DNA from: Paractinoplanes deccanensis
GTDB taxonomy: Bacteria; Actinomycetota; Actinomycetes; Mycobacteriales; Micromonosporaceae
Length of the DNA: 64,000 bases
Assembly: GCF_016862115.1 (NCBI RefSeq)
Contig: NZ_BOMI01000185.1
Coordinates: 1-64,000 of the forward strand
Reading direction: 5' to 3'
Shown: piece after piece, positions 23,573-31,467 of the stretch
How the letters are laid out: the number at the start of each line of letters is the position of its first letter
Numbering within the stretch: the first letter of the stretch is position 1
Program-made: the position numbers and the translations under genes
Notes under the pieces: generated by a model
Databases searched by the model: none
Seen by the model: only the letters and a program-made list of their open reading frames with translations
What the model was told of the DNA's origin: nothing

Positions 23573-25936
23573 GTGATCCGTGAACGGGCATATCCCGTCG
23601 ACCCCTGGCACATCCGGGAGACCCGCCTCGACCTGGATCTGCTGGCCCAGTCCGAGTCGGTCTTCGCGCTGAGCAACGGACACATCGGGATCCGCGGAAA
23701 TCTGGACGAGGGCGAGCCGCACGGCCTGCCGGGCACCTACCTCAACTCGTTCTACGAGCTCCGCCCGCTGCCCTACGCCGAGGCCGGCTACGGCTTCCCC
23801 GAGTCGGGCCAGACGATGGTCAACGTGACCAACGCCAAGCTCATGCGGCTGCTGGTCGACGACGAGCCGTTCGACGTCCGGTACGGCGAGCTGCGCTCGC
23901 ACGAGCGGGTCCTCGACCTGCGCGCCGGCACCCTCGAGCGCAACGTCGAGTGGGTCTCCCCGTCCGGCCAGGCCATCCGGGTCCGCACGGTGCGCCTGGT
24001 GTCGTTCACCCAGCGGTCCGTCGTCGCGATCCTGTACGAGGTGGAGCCGCTCGACGGCGACGCCCGGCTCATCCTCCAGTCCGAGCTCGTCGCCAACGAG
24101 CAGCTCCCGCCGATGAGCAAGGACCCGCGCGTCGCGGCCGTGCTCGACCACCCACTCCAGGCCGAGGAGGTCCTCGAGCAGAGCACCGGCGGCCTGCTGG
24201 TGCACCGCACCAAGGCGAGCGACCTGCGCATGGCCGCGGCGATGGAGCACCTGGTCGAGGCGCCCGGCAAGCACGCGGTCACCACCGAGGGCCACCCCGA
24301 CTGGCTGCGCACCACGGTCGCCTGCAAGCTCGAGCCGGGCCAGAAGCTGCGCGTGGTCAAGATCGCCGCGTACGGCTGGTCGAGCCACCGCTCGCTGCCC
24401 GCCGTGCGCGACCAGGTCGGCGCCGCGCTCGCCAGCGCCCGGCTCGACGGCTGGGAGGGCCTGGTCGAGGCACAGCGCGAATACCTCGACGCGTTCTGGG
24501 ACCACTCGGACGTGCGCGTCGAGGGCGACCCCGAGGTGCAGCAGGCGGTCCGGTTCGGCCTGTTCCACACGCTCCAGGCCGGCGCCCGGGCCGAGCAGCG
24601 CCCGATCGGGTCCAAGGGCCTCAGCGGTCCCGGATACGACGGCCACACGTTCTGGGACGCCGAGACCTTCGTGCTGCCCGCGCTGACGTACACCCAGCCG
24701 CACGCCGCGGCCGACGTGCTGCGCTGGCGCCACTCGACGCTCGACCTGGCCCGGGAGCGCGCCCAGACGCTCGGCCTCCAGGGCGCCGCCTTCCCGTGGC
24801 GGACCATCCGTGGCCAGGAGTGCTCGGCCTACTGGCCGGCGGGCACGGCGGGCTTCCACATCGGCGCCGACATCGCCGACGCCGTGCGGCGCTACGTGCA
24901 GGCCACCGGCGACTACGACTTCGAGCGCGAGGTCGGCCTGGAGTTGCTGGTCGAGACCGCCCGGCTGTGGCGCTCGCTGGGACACCACGACCGGCACGGC
25001 CGCTTCCACATCGACGGCGTGACCGGCCCGGACGAGTACACGGCCGTGGTCAACGACAACATCTACACCAACCTCATGGCCCAGCAGAACCTGGTGACCG
25101 CCGCCGACGCGGCCAAGCGCCACCCGGACCTGGCCCGCAAGCTCGGTGTGGACGACGAGGAGACGGCGAGCTGGCGGGACGCGGCGGCGGCCGTGCACAT
25201 CCCGTACGACCGCGAACTGGGGGTCCACCAGCAGTCCGAGGGCTTCACGCGGCTGCAGGAGTGGGACTTCGAGAACACGCCGCCCGAGGCGTACCCGCTG
25301 CTGCTCAACTACCCGTACTTCGACCTCTACCGCAAGCAGGTGGTCAAGCAGGCCGACCTGGTGATGGCGATGTACATCCGCGGTGACGCGTTCACCCCGC
25401 AGGAGAAGGCGCGCAACTTCGCCTACTACGACGCCCGCACGGTCCGCGACTCGTCGCTGTCGGCCTGCATCCAGGCCGTCATGGCGGCCGAGACGGGCCA
25501 CCTCGAGCTCGCGCACGACTATCTGGGCGAGGCCGCCCTGATGGACCTGCACGACCTGCACCAGAACTCGCGGGACGGCCTGCACATCGCGTCCCTGGCC
25601 GGCACCTGGATCTCGCTGGTCGCCGGGCTCGGCGGCATGCGCGACTTCAACGGCCAGCTGTCCTTCGCGCCCCGGCTGCCCAGCCGGATCAACGCGCTGG
25701 ACTTCTCGCTGCTCTGGCGCGGCCTGCGGCTGCGGGTCAACGTGACGGCCGACGAGGTCACCTACTCGCTGCGCAACGGCGGCGGCTCGGCCCGGCTGGT
25801 GCTGCTGCACCACGGCAAGGAGGTCGAGGTCACCCAGGTCAAGCCGGTGACCGTGCCGATCCCGCCGGCGCCGCACACCGGCCCCGCGCCGACCCAGCCC
25901 TCCGGCCGCGCCCCGGTGCGCCGCGCGACCAGCTGA
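23573..25936 (+). CDS. GH65 disaccharide phosphorylase (trehalose/maltose/kojibiose type)
   Basis: A 787-residue glycoside hydrolase family 65 enzyme. It cleaves an alpha-glucoside with phosphate, giving beta-glucose 1-phosphate and glucose. The N-terminal beta-sandwich (about 1-260) has VFALSNGHIGIRGNLDEGEP; the (alpha/alpha)6 barrel holds GHTFWDAETFVLPAL and the catalytic acid E488 in GVTGPDEYTAVVNDN; a small C-terminal sheet follows. The donor cannot be fixed from sequence by eye; trehalose, maltose and kojibiose are candidates. It lies 55 bp after pgmB with GAGAGG before the GTG, so the two form an operon. Confidence 0.92.
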   Translation: MIRERAYPVDPWHIRETRLDLDLLAQSESVFALSNGHIGIRGNLDEGEPHGLPGTYLNSFYELRPLPYAEAGYGFPESGQTMVNVTNAKLMRLLVDDEPFDVRYGELRSHERVLDLRAGTLERNVEWVSPSGQAIRVRTVRLVSFTQRSVVAILYEVEPLDGDARLILQSELVANEQLPPMSKDPRVAAVLDHPLQAEEVLEQSTGGLLVHRTKASDLRMAAAMEHLVEAPGKHAVTTEGHPDWLRTTVACKLEPGQKLRVVKIAAYGWSSHRSLPAVRDQVGAALASARLDGWEGLVEAQREYLDAFWDHSDVRVEGDPEVQQAVRFGLFHTLQAGARAEQRPIGSKGLSGPGYDGHTFWDAETFVLPALTYTQPHAAADVLRWRHSTLDLARERAQTLGLQGAAFPWRTIRGQECSAYWPAGTAGFHIGADIADAVRRYVQATGDYDFEREVGLELLVETARLWRSLGHHDRHGRFHIDGVTGPDEYTAVVNDNIYTNLMAQQNLVTAADAAKRHPDLARKLGVDDEETASWRDAAAAVHIPYDRELGVHQQSEGFTRLQEWDFENTPPEAYPLLLNYPYFDLYRKQVVKQADLVMAMYIRGDAFTPQEKARNFAYYDARTVRDSSLSACIQAVMAAETGHLELAHDYLGEAALMDLHDLHQNSRDGLHIASLAGTWISLVAGLGGMRDFNGQLSFAPRLPSRINALDFSLLWRGLRLRVNVTADEVTYSLRNGGGSARLVLLHHGKEVEVTQVKPVTVPIPPAPHTGPAPTQPSGRAPVRRATS

Positions 25937-25953
25937 CGTCCGCACCCACGAGA

Positions 25954-25985
25954 AAGCCCCCCGGCCGCATCCGGCCGGGGGGCTT
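25954..25985. terminator. Bidirectional terminator hairpin
   Basis: Arms AAGCCCCCCGGCCG (25954-25967) and CGGCCGGGGGGCTT (25972-25985) are perfectly complementary around CATC, with A-rich sequence before and CTTGCTC after. It sits between the convergent GH65 gene and the cell-wall protein gene ending at 26000, and can serve both. Confidence 0.93.
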
Positions 25986-25999
25986 CTTGCTCAGGTTCG

Positions 26000-27028
26000 T
26001 CAGAGCATCGACACGTGTACGTGGTCGGTGTGGTCACTGACGCCGTGGTACGTGCTCCAGCCCCGGGCGGGGAACCAGATCTGCTTGTACCAGATCACGT
26101 AATAGATGCCGAGCCGGTCCGCGTTGCGCACCAGGAACGCCATGAGGTTGTTGCCGTATTCCTTCATGTCGGCGTTGTGCGCGACCGCGAAGCCCTTGTC
26201 CTGCAACGACCAGTCACAGGCGCGGCCCTTCGGATGCTCGAACGGCCCGCCGTCGCGGTGACATCCCACGAATCTGTCGAAGCCCGCCTTCTTCACCTCT
26301 TTGTACATATTCAATGTACGGGCGGTGATGCAGCCGTTGGTCGTCGGGTCGGAGACGGTGCAGGACTCGGGCGAGAATCCACCCTCCGAATTGCGCGGCG
26401 CCGCCTTGGCGATCGGCGATTTGGCGAGCACCTTGCCCTGGGTGAGGCTGTTGCCGCCGACGAGATCGAGAGCCTCGTTGGCCGCTTCCTTCTGCTTCTG
26501 CATGACGACGAGGTTCTTCTTCTGGTTCTTGACCTCGGCGTCCAGCGCCGCCTTGGACTGCGTGACCTCGTCGATCGCCTGGTTGAGCTCGGCGAGCTTG
26601 CGGTCGTGCTGCGAGTTGATCTCTTCGAGCGAGACCGCCTTGTGCCAGAAGTCGGTGGAGCCCTGGCTGCCGAGCAGGAAGCTCGCGGCGTTGAGCTGGC
26701 CGAACCTGTACTGCTGGGCGGCGATCGCGTTGACCTCGGGGATCAGCTCGTTGCGCCGGGCCTCGGCGGCCTTGATCTTGACGGCGAGGGCCTTCTGCGC
26801 GGCGGTCGACTTCGCCACGGCGCCCTTGGCCTGGACGAACCGGCGGTTCGAGGACTCGATCAACTCGTCGAGGGTCTGGTTCTGCTTCCCGGCCGACTCG
26901 TCCGGCGTCGCGGAGGTCCCGTCTCCGGGCTCGGCGCTCGCGGGTGAGACGGGTGCCGCGGCCAGGAAAGTGACGGCCACGATCGGCGCCAGGGCAAGCA
27001 TCAGCCACCGGCGGGGTCGTACGGTCAT
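26000..27028 (-). CDS. Secreted coiled-coil protein with M15-like C-terminal domain, paralogue A
   Basis: A 342-residue exported protein. A signal peptide covers about 1-32 (ends SPASA), a long coiled coil about 50-170, and a C-terminal domain about 220-342 of the actinobacterial ARB-07466/VldE type. That domain carries EHPKGRACDW and DHTDHVHVSML, resembling the zinc-binding HxxGxAxD and HxH motifs of M15 D,D-carboxypeptidases, so a peptidoglycan-active role is inferred. The layout recalls CwlO/PcsB-like hydrolases. It is expressed behind a c-di-AMP riboswitch and divergent from a paralogue. The ATG follows GAAGGAA. Confidence 0.83.
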   Translation of the reverse strand: MTVRPRRWLMLALAPIVAVTFLAAAPVSPASAEPGDGTSATPDESAGKQNQTLDELIESSNRRFVQAKGAVAKSTAAQKALAVKIKAAEARRNELIPEVNAIAAQQYRFGQLNAASFLLGSQGSTDFWHKAVSLEEINSQHDRKLAELNQAIDEVTQSKAALDAEVKNQKKNLVVMQKQKEAANEALDLVGGNSLTQGKVLAKSPIAKAAPRNSEGGFSPESCTVSDPTTNGCITARTLNMYKEVKKAGFDRFVGCHRDGGPFEHPKGRACDWSLQDKGFAVAHNADMKEYGNNLMAFLVRNADRLGIYYVIWYKQIWFPARGWSTYHGVSDHTDHVHVSML

Positions 27029-27049
27029 GCAGGTTCCTTCCGAAGTAAA

Positions 27050-27159
27050 CCGCCGACCGGGTTAGCTGACGGGTTCGGGACGGAAGCGATCCCTACCGCT
27101 CGCGCGGACTCACCCCACACTTACCTGGTTCCCCGGCTCGCCTCGCGGCGATTGGGCGG
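27050..27159 (-). ncRNA. Cyclic-di-AMP riboswitch (ydaO/yuaA), copy A
   Basis: On the minus strand the leader contains GCCGGGGAACCAGG, GGGGTGAGTCC, GGTAGGGATC and the hallmark TCCCGAACCCGTCAGCTAAC, followed by CCGGTCGGCGG. The P1 stem can form between CCGCC near 27159 and GGCGG near 27050. These are the conserved blocks of the ydaO/yuaA (Rfam RF00379) class, which turns genes off when c-di-AMP is bound. In actinobacteria the class is known upstream of cell-wall hydrolase and resuscitation-factor genes, which matches the gene starting at 27028. Confidence 0.92.
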
Positions 27160-27384
27160 TGGCCGCCGGCACCTCGGGGGCGGTGCCTGGTTGGGCGGAC
27201 CGGACGCGAGTTTACCCGAGAACCGCGGATGCTTCAGGCCTCGGGAAACGTCATTCGCGTATGCGTCTCATGACATTCCGTAAGGGCGGCTACGGTGCGT
27301 TGTCACACAATTGCTTCGCGTGCGATAACTGTCGATCGTTCGATGTCTTCGGTATGGTCGGTCCCGGTCCCCACCCCCAGGGGA

Positions 27385-27500
27385 TCGCCGCCTAATCGTT
27401 TTCGAACGAGCCGGGGAACCAATCTTCCGGGGTGAATCCGCGCCAGCGGTAGGGATCACTTCCGTCCCGAACCCGTCAGCTAACTCGGTCGGCGGCCGAC
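27385..27500 (+). ncRNA. Cyclic-di-AMP riboswitch (ydaO/yuaA), copy B
   Basis: Same architecture as copy A, on the plus strand: P1 half GCCGCC (27387-27392), GCCGGGGAACCAAT, GGGGTGAATCC, GGTAGGGATC, TCCCGAACCCGTCAGCTAAC, TCGGTCGGCGGC (closing P1 at 27491-27496). It ends 13 bases before the GTG of paralogue B, with the Shine-Dalgarno AAGGAA in between. Close P1-to-RBS spacing leaves room for control at initiation. The 225 bp between the two riboswitches must hold both promoters. Confidence 0.92.
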
Positions 27501-27513
27501 GGAAGGAACAGGT

Positions 27514-28572
27514 GTGCGGCACAAGACTGTCCGGCGACGATTAGCAGCCACCCTGGCGCTGCTCGTCGCGATCCCCGGCCTCGCGTTCGCGCTGGCCTCT
27601 CCCGCCTCGGCGGCGCCGGGCGACACGGGTGACGACGGCGAGGGCGCGTCCAAGACCCTCATCCAGCAGCTCGAGGCGGCGTCCAAGGGCTACGTCGAGG
27701 CCCAGGAGGCGCTGGAGCGCTCGCGCAAGCGCCAGACCGAGCTCGCGAAGAAGCTGAAGGAGCTCGACACCCAGATCGCCCCGCGCCAGGCGGCGCTCGA
27801 CGAGATCATCCAGCAGTCGTACCGCACCGGGCGGCTCGGCCCGATGAGCGCCCTGCTCTCGGCCGGCTCGGCGGACGGCTTCCTCGACCGGGCCGAGACG
27901 CTCGAGACGGTCGCGGTCAAGGAGAACGCGGCGGTCGCGTCGCTCAAGGCCACCCGGGACGCTCAGCAGGCCGCCAAGGTCGCCATCGACACCGAGGTGC
28001 GCAACGAGCAGAAGCAGGTCGCCCTCATGGCCAAGCGCAAGACGCAGGCCGAGGCCGCCCTCAAGGCCGCCAACACGGGCGGCGACGACAAGACCGGCGA
28101 GGACGCCCCCCGCGCGAGTGACAAAAGCACCGGTACGAGCCAGAAGGCGAGCGCGGCGCCGCGCAACGCCGACGGCTCACTGCCCTCCGAGGGCTGCACC
28201 GAGCCGGACCCCACCACCAGCGGCTGCCTGAGCCCGCGCACGCTCAACGCGCTCAAGCAGGCCCAGGCGGACGGTTTCACCCGCTACGTCGCCTGCTTCC
28301 GCGAGCAGAACAGCGGTGAGCACCCCAAGGGCAAGGCCTGCGACTTCGCCGCCGACAAGAACGGCTTCGGCGGCGTCGCCACGGGCGCGAGCCGCGACTA
28401 CGGCGACCGGCTCGCGAACTACTTCATCACCAACGCGAGCCGGCTGGGCGTGCTCTACGTCATCTGGTTCGAGCGCATCTGGCTGCCGAGCAGTGGCTGG
28501 AAGGCGTACACCCGCGGTAACGGCGACCCTTCCAGCGACCACACCAACCACGTGCACCTTTCCATGCGCTGA
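27514..28572 (+). CDS. Secreted coiled-coil protein with M15-like C-terminal domain, paralogue B
   Basis: A 352-residue exported protein, paralogous to the product starting at 27028. Signal peptide about 1-33 (ends SPASA), coiled coil about 50-190 with Lys/Glu/Gln heptads, a charged linker, then the same C-terminal domain with EHPKGKACDF and DHTNHVHLSMR. The metal-site histidines and aspartate are conserved as in paralogue A. Peptidoglycan hydrolysis or hydrolase activation at growth or germination is inferred from the domain and the c-di-AMP riboswitch. GTG start; AAGGAA lies upstream. Confidence 0.83.
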   Translation: MRHKTVRRRLAATLALLVAIPGLAFALASPASAAPGDTGDDGEGASKTLIQQLEAASKGYVEAQEALERSRKRQTELAKKLKELDTQIAPRQAALDEIIQQSYRTGRLGPMSALLSAGSADGFLDRAETLETVAVKENAAVASLKATRDAQQAAKVAIDTEVRNEQKQVALMAKRKTQAEAALKAANTGGDDKTGEDAPRASDKSTGTSQKASAAPRNADGSLPSEGCTEPDPTTSGCLSPRTLNALKQAQADGFTRYVACFREQNSGEHPKGKACDFAADKNGFGGVATGASRDYGDRLANYFITNASRLGVLYVIWFERIWLPSSGWKAYTRGNGDPSSDHTNHVHLSMR

Positions 28573-28588
28573 GCTTCATGCGCTGAGT
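28563..28588 (+). repeat. 15-bp tandem duplication at the paralogue B stop codon
   Basis: CATGCGCTGAG occurs at 28563-28573 and again at 28578-28588. The first copy contains the last codons and TGA of paralogue B. This looks like a recent local duplication and has no effect on the protein. Confidence 0.75.
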
Positions 28589-28609
28589 TCTCCGGAAGGA
28601 GTGCGGGAC

Positions 28610-29383
28610 CTACTTGCGGACGTAGGTCTCGTACTCCTTCATCACGTCGTCCGTCGGGCCGTCGGCGCGAATCACGCCCGACTCGAGCCAGATGCAGCGT
28701 TCGCAGGTGTCGCGGATCGACTGCTCGCTGTGGCTCACCAGGAAGACCGTGCCGGCCTCGGCCCGCAGGTCGCGAACCCGCTGCTCGCTGCGCTTGCGGA
28801 ACTTCGCGTCACCGGTGGCGAGCGCCTCGTCGATCAGCAGCACGTCGTGCTTCTTCGCCGCGGCGATCGAGAAGCGCAGCCGGGCCGCCATGCCGGACGA
28901 GTACGTCTTCATCGGCAGCGAGCTGAAGTCGCCCCGCTCGTCGATGCCGGAGAACTCGATGATCTCCTCGGTGCGCTCCTTGACCTGCGCCGGGCTCATG
29001 CCCATGGCGAGGCAGCCCAGCTCCACGTTCCGGATGCCGGAGAGGTCGTTCATCAGCACCGCGTTGACGCCCAGCAGCGACGGCTGGCCGGCCGCGTAGA
29101 TGGCGCCGCCCCGCTCGACGGGCAGCAGCCCGGCGATCGCCCGCAGCAGCGTCGACTTGCCCGATCCGTTCGTGCCGATCAGGCCGATCGCCTCACCGCG
29201 GTACGCGACGAAGCTGACGCCCTTGACCGCGTGCACCTCGCGGACGGCAGCGCTCTTCTTGCCCGTGACGAGGCGCTTGAAGCTCGCCAGCGGGGTGTTC
29301 GCACCCGGCGCGACCGAGCCGTAGATGCGGTAGACGATGTGCGCGTTGTCCGCGATGACAGTAGGAACTCGCTCGTCAGCCAC
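28610..29383 (-). CDS. Polysaccharide ABC exporter ATPase (Wzt/TagH-like)
   Basis: A 257-residue ATPase of the O-antigen/teichoic-acid exporter type. Walker A is IGTNGSGKSTLL, the signature SSGMAARLRFSIA, Walker B VLLIDEALATGD and the switch histidine in LVSHSEQS. It lacks the long C-terminal carbohydrate-binding extension of some Wzt proteins. The start is GTG 29383 (VADERVPTVIADNAH) after GAGAAGGG; it overlaps the permease gene by 8 bp. With the permease it should export a lipid-linked glycan, possibly the glycerol-phosphate polymer made by the genes at 15.7-19.7 kb. Confidence 0.88.
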   Translation of the reverse strand: MADERVPTVIADNAHIVYRIYGSVAPGANTPLASFKRLVTGKKSAAVREVHAVKGVSFVAYRGEAIGLIGTNGSGKSTLLRAIAGLLPVERGGAIYAAGQPSLLGVNAVLMNDLSGIRNVELGCLAMGMSPAQVKERTEEIIEFSGIDERGDFSSLPMKTYSSGMAARLRFSIAAAKKHDVLLIDEALATGDAKFRKRSEQRVRDLRAEAGTVFLVSHSEQSIRDTCERCIWLESGVIRADGPTDDVMKEYETYVRK

Positions 29384-30272
29384 GGCCGTAGCCCTTCTCT
29401 CCGCGCCAGAAGTACACGTATCCGCCGACACCCACGAGGACGGTCCAGATCACCGCGTACGTCCAGAGGCGCAGCGGCGAGGCGGCCAGCGTCACGTTCT
29501 CCATCAGGGCGTGCCGGATCAGCTCGATGAAGACGAGCATCGGGTTGGCCTCGACGAGCGCGAGCTGCCAGCCGTGGAGCCGGTCGGAGAAGAACGTGAC
29601 CGGGTAGAGGACCGCCGAGCCGTACATCCAGATCCGCATGATGTAGGGGATCAGCTGGCGGATGTCGGTGACCTTGGCGCAGAGCCGCGACACGAAGAGC
29701 GCGAGTCCGGCGTTGAAGATCGCCTGAAGCACCAGGGCCGGGAGGGCCAGCAGCCACTGGACGGTGAGCGGCTCACCGGTGAGCAGGATGATCGCGATGA
29801 GCACGGCCATCGAGGCGATCATGTTGCGAACCTCGACCAGCGCGATCGCGATCGGCAGGCTCGCCCGGGGGAAGTGCAGCGCCCGGATCAGGTTGATGTT
29901 CGAGGTGATCGCCATGGAGCCGGCCTGGACCACCGACTGGGTGAACCCGAAGATGAAGACGCCGGCGCACAGGTACGCGATGAAGTTGTTGGTGTCCTGC
30001 TTGGTGTTGAGCAGGAGACCGAAGATCACGTAGTAGACGCCCGCGTTGATCAGCGGGGTCAGCACCTGCCAGACCACACCGAGCTTGGTGGTGCCCAGCG
30101 AGGCGCTCACCTTGGCGTTGGCGAACGCCGCGATGAAGTGGCGATAGGACCAGAGATGCCGGGTGTACTCGGCTATGCCGGGGAGTCGCCCGGCAGCCGT
30201 CAGGCCGTTCCGCCGGGCCAGCTCCTTGAGCGATTGCCCGGTCTCGGAATCGGCGACCGCCGTCTGAGCCAT
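29376..30272 (-). CDS. Polysaccharide ABC exporter permease (Wzm/TagG-like)
   Basis: A 298-residue ABC-2 permease with six predicted membrane helices between about residues 60 and 290. The cytoplasmic N-terminus and the segment YRHFIAAFANAKVSASLGTTKLGVVWQVLTP match the Wzm/RfbA/TagG family. The start MAQTAVADSE (ATG 30272) has GGAG upstream; readings to 30338 are not needed. It is the first gene of a two-gene operon with the ATPase and is divergent from a TetR regulator. Polymer identity is inferred only from distant neighbours. Confidence 0.88.
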   Translation of the reverse strand: MAQTAVADSETGQSLKELARRNGLTAAGRLPGIAEYTRHLWSYRHFIAAFANAKVSASLGTTKLGVVWQVLTPLINAGVYYVIFGLLLNTKQDTNNFIAYLCAGVFIFGFTQSVVQAGSMAITSNINLIRALHFPRASLPIAIALVEVRNMIASMAVLIAIILLTGEPLTVQWLLALPALVLQAIFNAGLALFVSRLCAKVTDIRQLIPYIMRIWMYGSAVLYPVTFFSDRLHGWQLALVEANPMLVFIELIRHALMENVTLAASPLRLWTYAVIWTVLVGVGGYVYFWRGEKGYGRG

Positions 30273-30438
30273 GGGGTGGAGCTCCGATCTCGTCGGCCCG
30301 TGGGGGGTTGCGGGCCCTGGTTCTTTCCGCGAGAACACTTAAGCAGCATGTCAAGCCGCCGTCGATGGAACGCCTTCGTATCGACGTGCCGGAAGGCTAT
30401 CCGACCAAACGGCGGAACGCAACCGTTACGTCCTGGCG

Positions 30439-30444
30439 TATAGT
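30439..30444 (+). promoter_or_regulatory. TATAGT -10 box for a leaderless TetR gene
   Basis: TATAGT lies six bases before the GTG at 30451. TTACGT (30426-30431) is a weak -35 candidate. The spacing places transcription start at or next to the start codon. Confidence 0.6.
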
Positions 30445-30450
30445 GACCGT

Positions 30451-31059
30451 GTGGCAACTGGAAAGCGCGCACCCGCCGGAGCGGCGGTGCTCCGAGGCGA
30501 CATCACCGTAGCGATCCGCAACGCCGTGATGAACGAGCTCGCCGAAGTCGGCTATGGCAGGCTCTCCATCGAGGCTGTGGCGCGCCGTGCCGGAGTGGGC
30601 AAGACGGCAATCTACCGCCGTTGGAGCAACAAGCTCGAGATGGTCCTCGAGATCGTTTCCGATGTCGCCGGCCGCAGCGTGCCGCTGCCCGACACCGGGA
30701 GCTTCGCGGGCGACCTTCAACTGATCATGATGATTGTCCACCGCGCCCTCCAACACCGTATCGCGTCGCAGATCATTCCCGACCTGATGGCCGAGGCGGC
30801 GCGCAATCCCCAGATCGCGGAAACCCTCCAGACCGCGCTGCGCACCCACCAGCAGGCCGTCGGCGAGAAGCTCGTCGGCCAGGCCATCGCCCGCGGCGAA
30901 CTGCCCGCCGGCACCGACCCCGAGGTGGCGGTCGACATGATCCTCGGCCCGTTGTACTGGCGTCTGGCGGTCTCGCGCACCCCGATGCCCGACGACTACC
31001 TCGACAAGCTCACCACGGCCGTCACGGCCGCGCTGAAGTCCACCGCCGAAACCCTCTGA
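30451..31059 (+). CDS. TetR-family transcriptional regulator
   Basis: A 202-residue TetR-type regulator. The helix-turn-helix is at about residues 38-62 (LSIEAVARRAGVGKTAIYRRW); the C-terminal half matches the TetR_C_16-like group (YWRLAVSRTPMPDDYLDKL). It is divergent from the polysaccharide exporter operon, its most likely target together with itself. GTG start with a leaderless-type promoter. The ligand is unknown. Confidence 0.87.
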   Translation: MATGKRAPAGAAVLRGDITVAIRNAVMNELAEVGYGRLSIEAVARRAGVGKTAIYRRWSNKLEMVLEIVSDVAGRSVPLPDTGSFAGDLQLIMMIVHRALQHRIASQIIPDLMAEAARNPQIAETLQTALRTHQQAVGEKLVGQAIARGELPAGTDPEVAVDMILGPLYWRLAVSRTPMPDDYLDKLTTAVTAALKSTAETL

Positions 31060-31119
31060 TCGGGCGGCCCGGCGCCGAAAGGAGGGGACCCGCCCCCACC
31101 ACCCCCTTCCGGAGCCGTC

Positions 31120-31455
31120 ATGCCGCACGTCGACGCCACAGTCCTGGACGCCGCCGCGCTCCTCGCGATCGCCATGCGAGGACTGGAGGCGGGTCACGAC
31201 ACGCTCGGGGTGGCGCCGGCCAAGGTCACCACCCCGGTGGGCTCGTGGCGCAGCGCCGACGGCACGGTGCGTCTCGACATCCGGACCGACGGCACGTACG
31301 CGGGCTCGATCGCCGGTCGCCGGAAGCCCGCACGCGGCACGTACCAGCTCGACGGGGCGACGATGACCCTGCGAGACGACTCGGGCCTGCGCACGCCGGT
31401 GACGGTTCGCGAGGGCGTGCTCGAGATGGCGGGGCACCGGCTGGCCCTGCTCTGA
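31120..31455 (+). CDS. Atu4866-like small protein
   Basis: A 111-residue protein. The first 38 residues are helical (VLDAAALLAIAMRGLEAG); the rest is a small beta-domain, VGSWRSADGTVRLDIRTDG through ARGTYQLDGATMTLRDDSGL, matching the pattern of the Atu4866 family. Family members are lipocalin-like beta-barrels of unknown ligand, often beside TetR regulators and oxidoreductases. It follows the TetR gene by 60 bp with a GAAAGGAGGGG site farther upstream, so it may be co-transcribed. Confidence 0.7.
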   Translation: MPHVDATVLDAAALLAIAMRGLEAGHDTLGVAPAKVTTPVGSWRSADGTVRLDIRTDGTYAGSIAGRRKPARGTYQLDGATMTLRDDSGLRTPVTVREGVLEMAGHRLALL

Positions 31456-31467
31456 TTCCCGCGGCAC

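Noticed and set aside
23552..25945. A 797-residue minus-strand ORF antisense to GH65
   Set aside because: A shadow of the GH65 codon pattern with no motif; GH65 has all catalytic features.
27159..27395. Possible 78-residue ORF on the plus strand between the riboswitches
   Set aside because: It starts at the edge of one riboswitch and ends in the other, has no Shine-Dalgarno site and overlaps the region that must hold both promoters.
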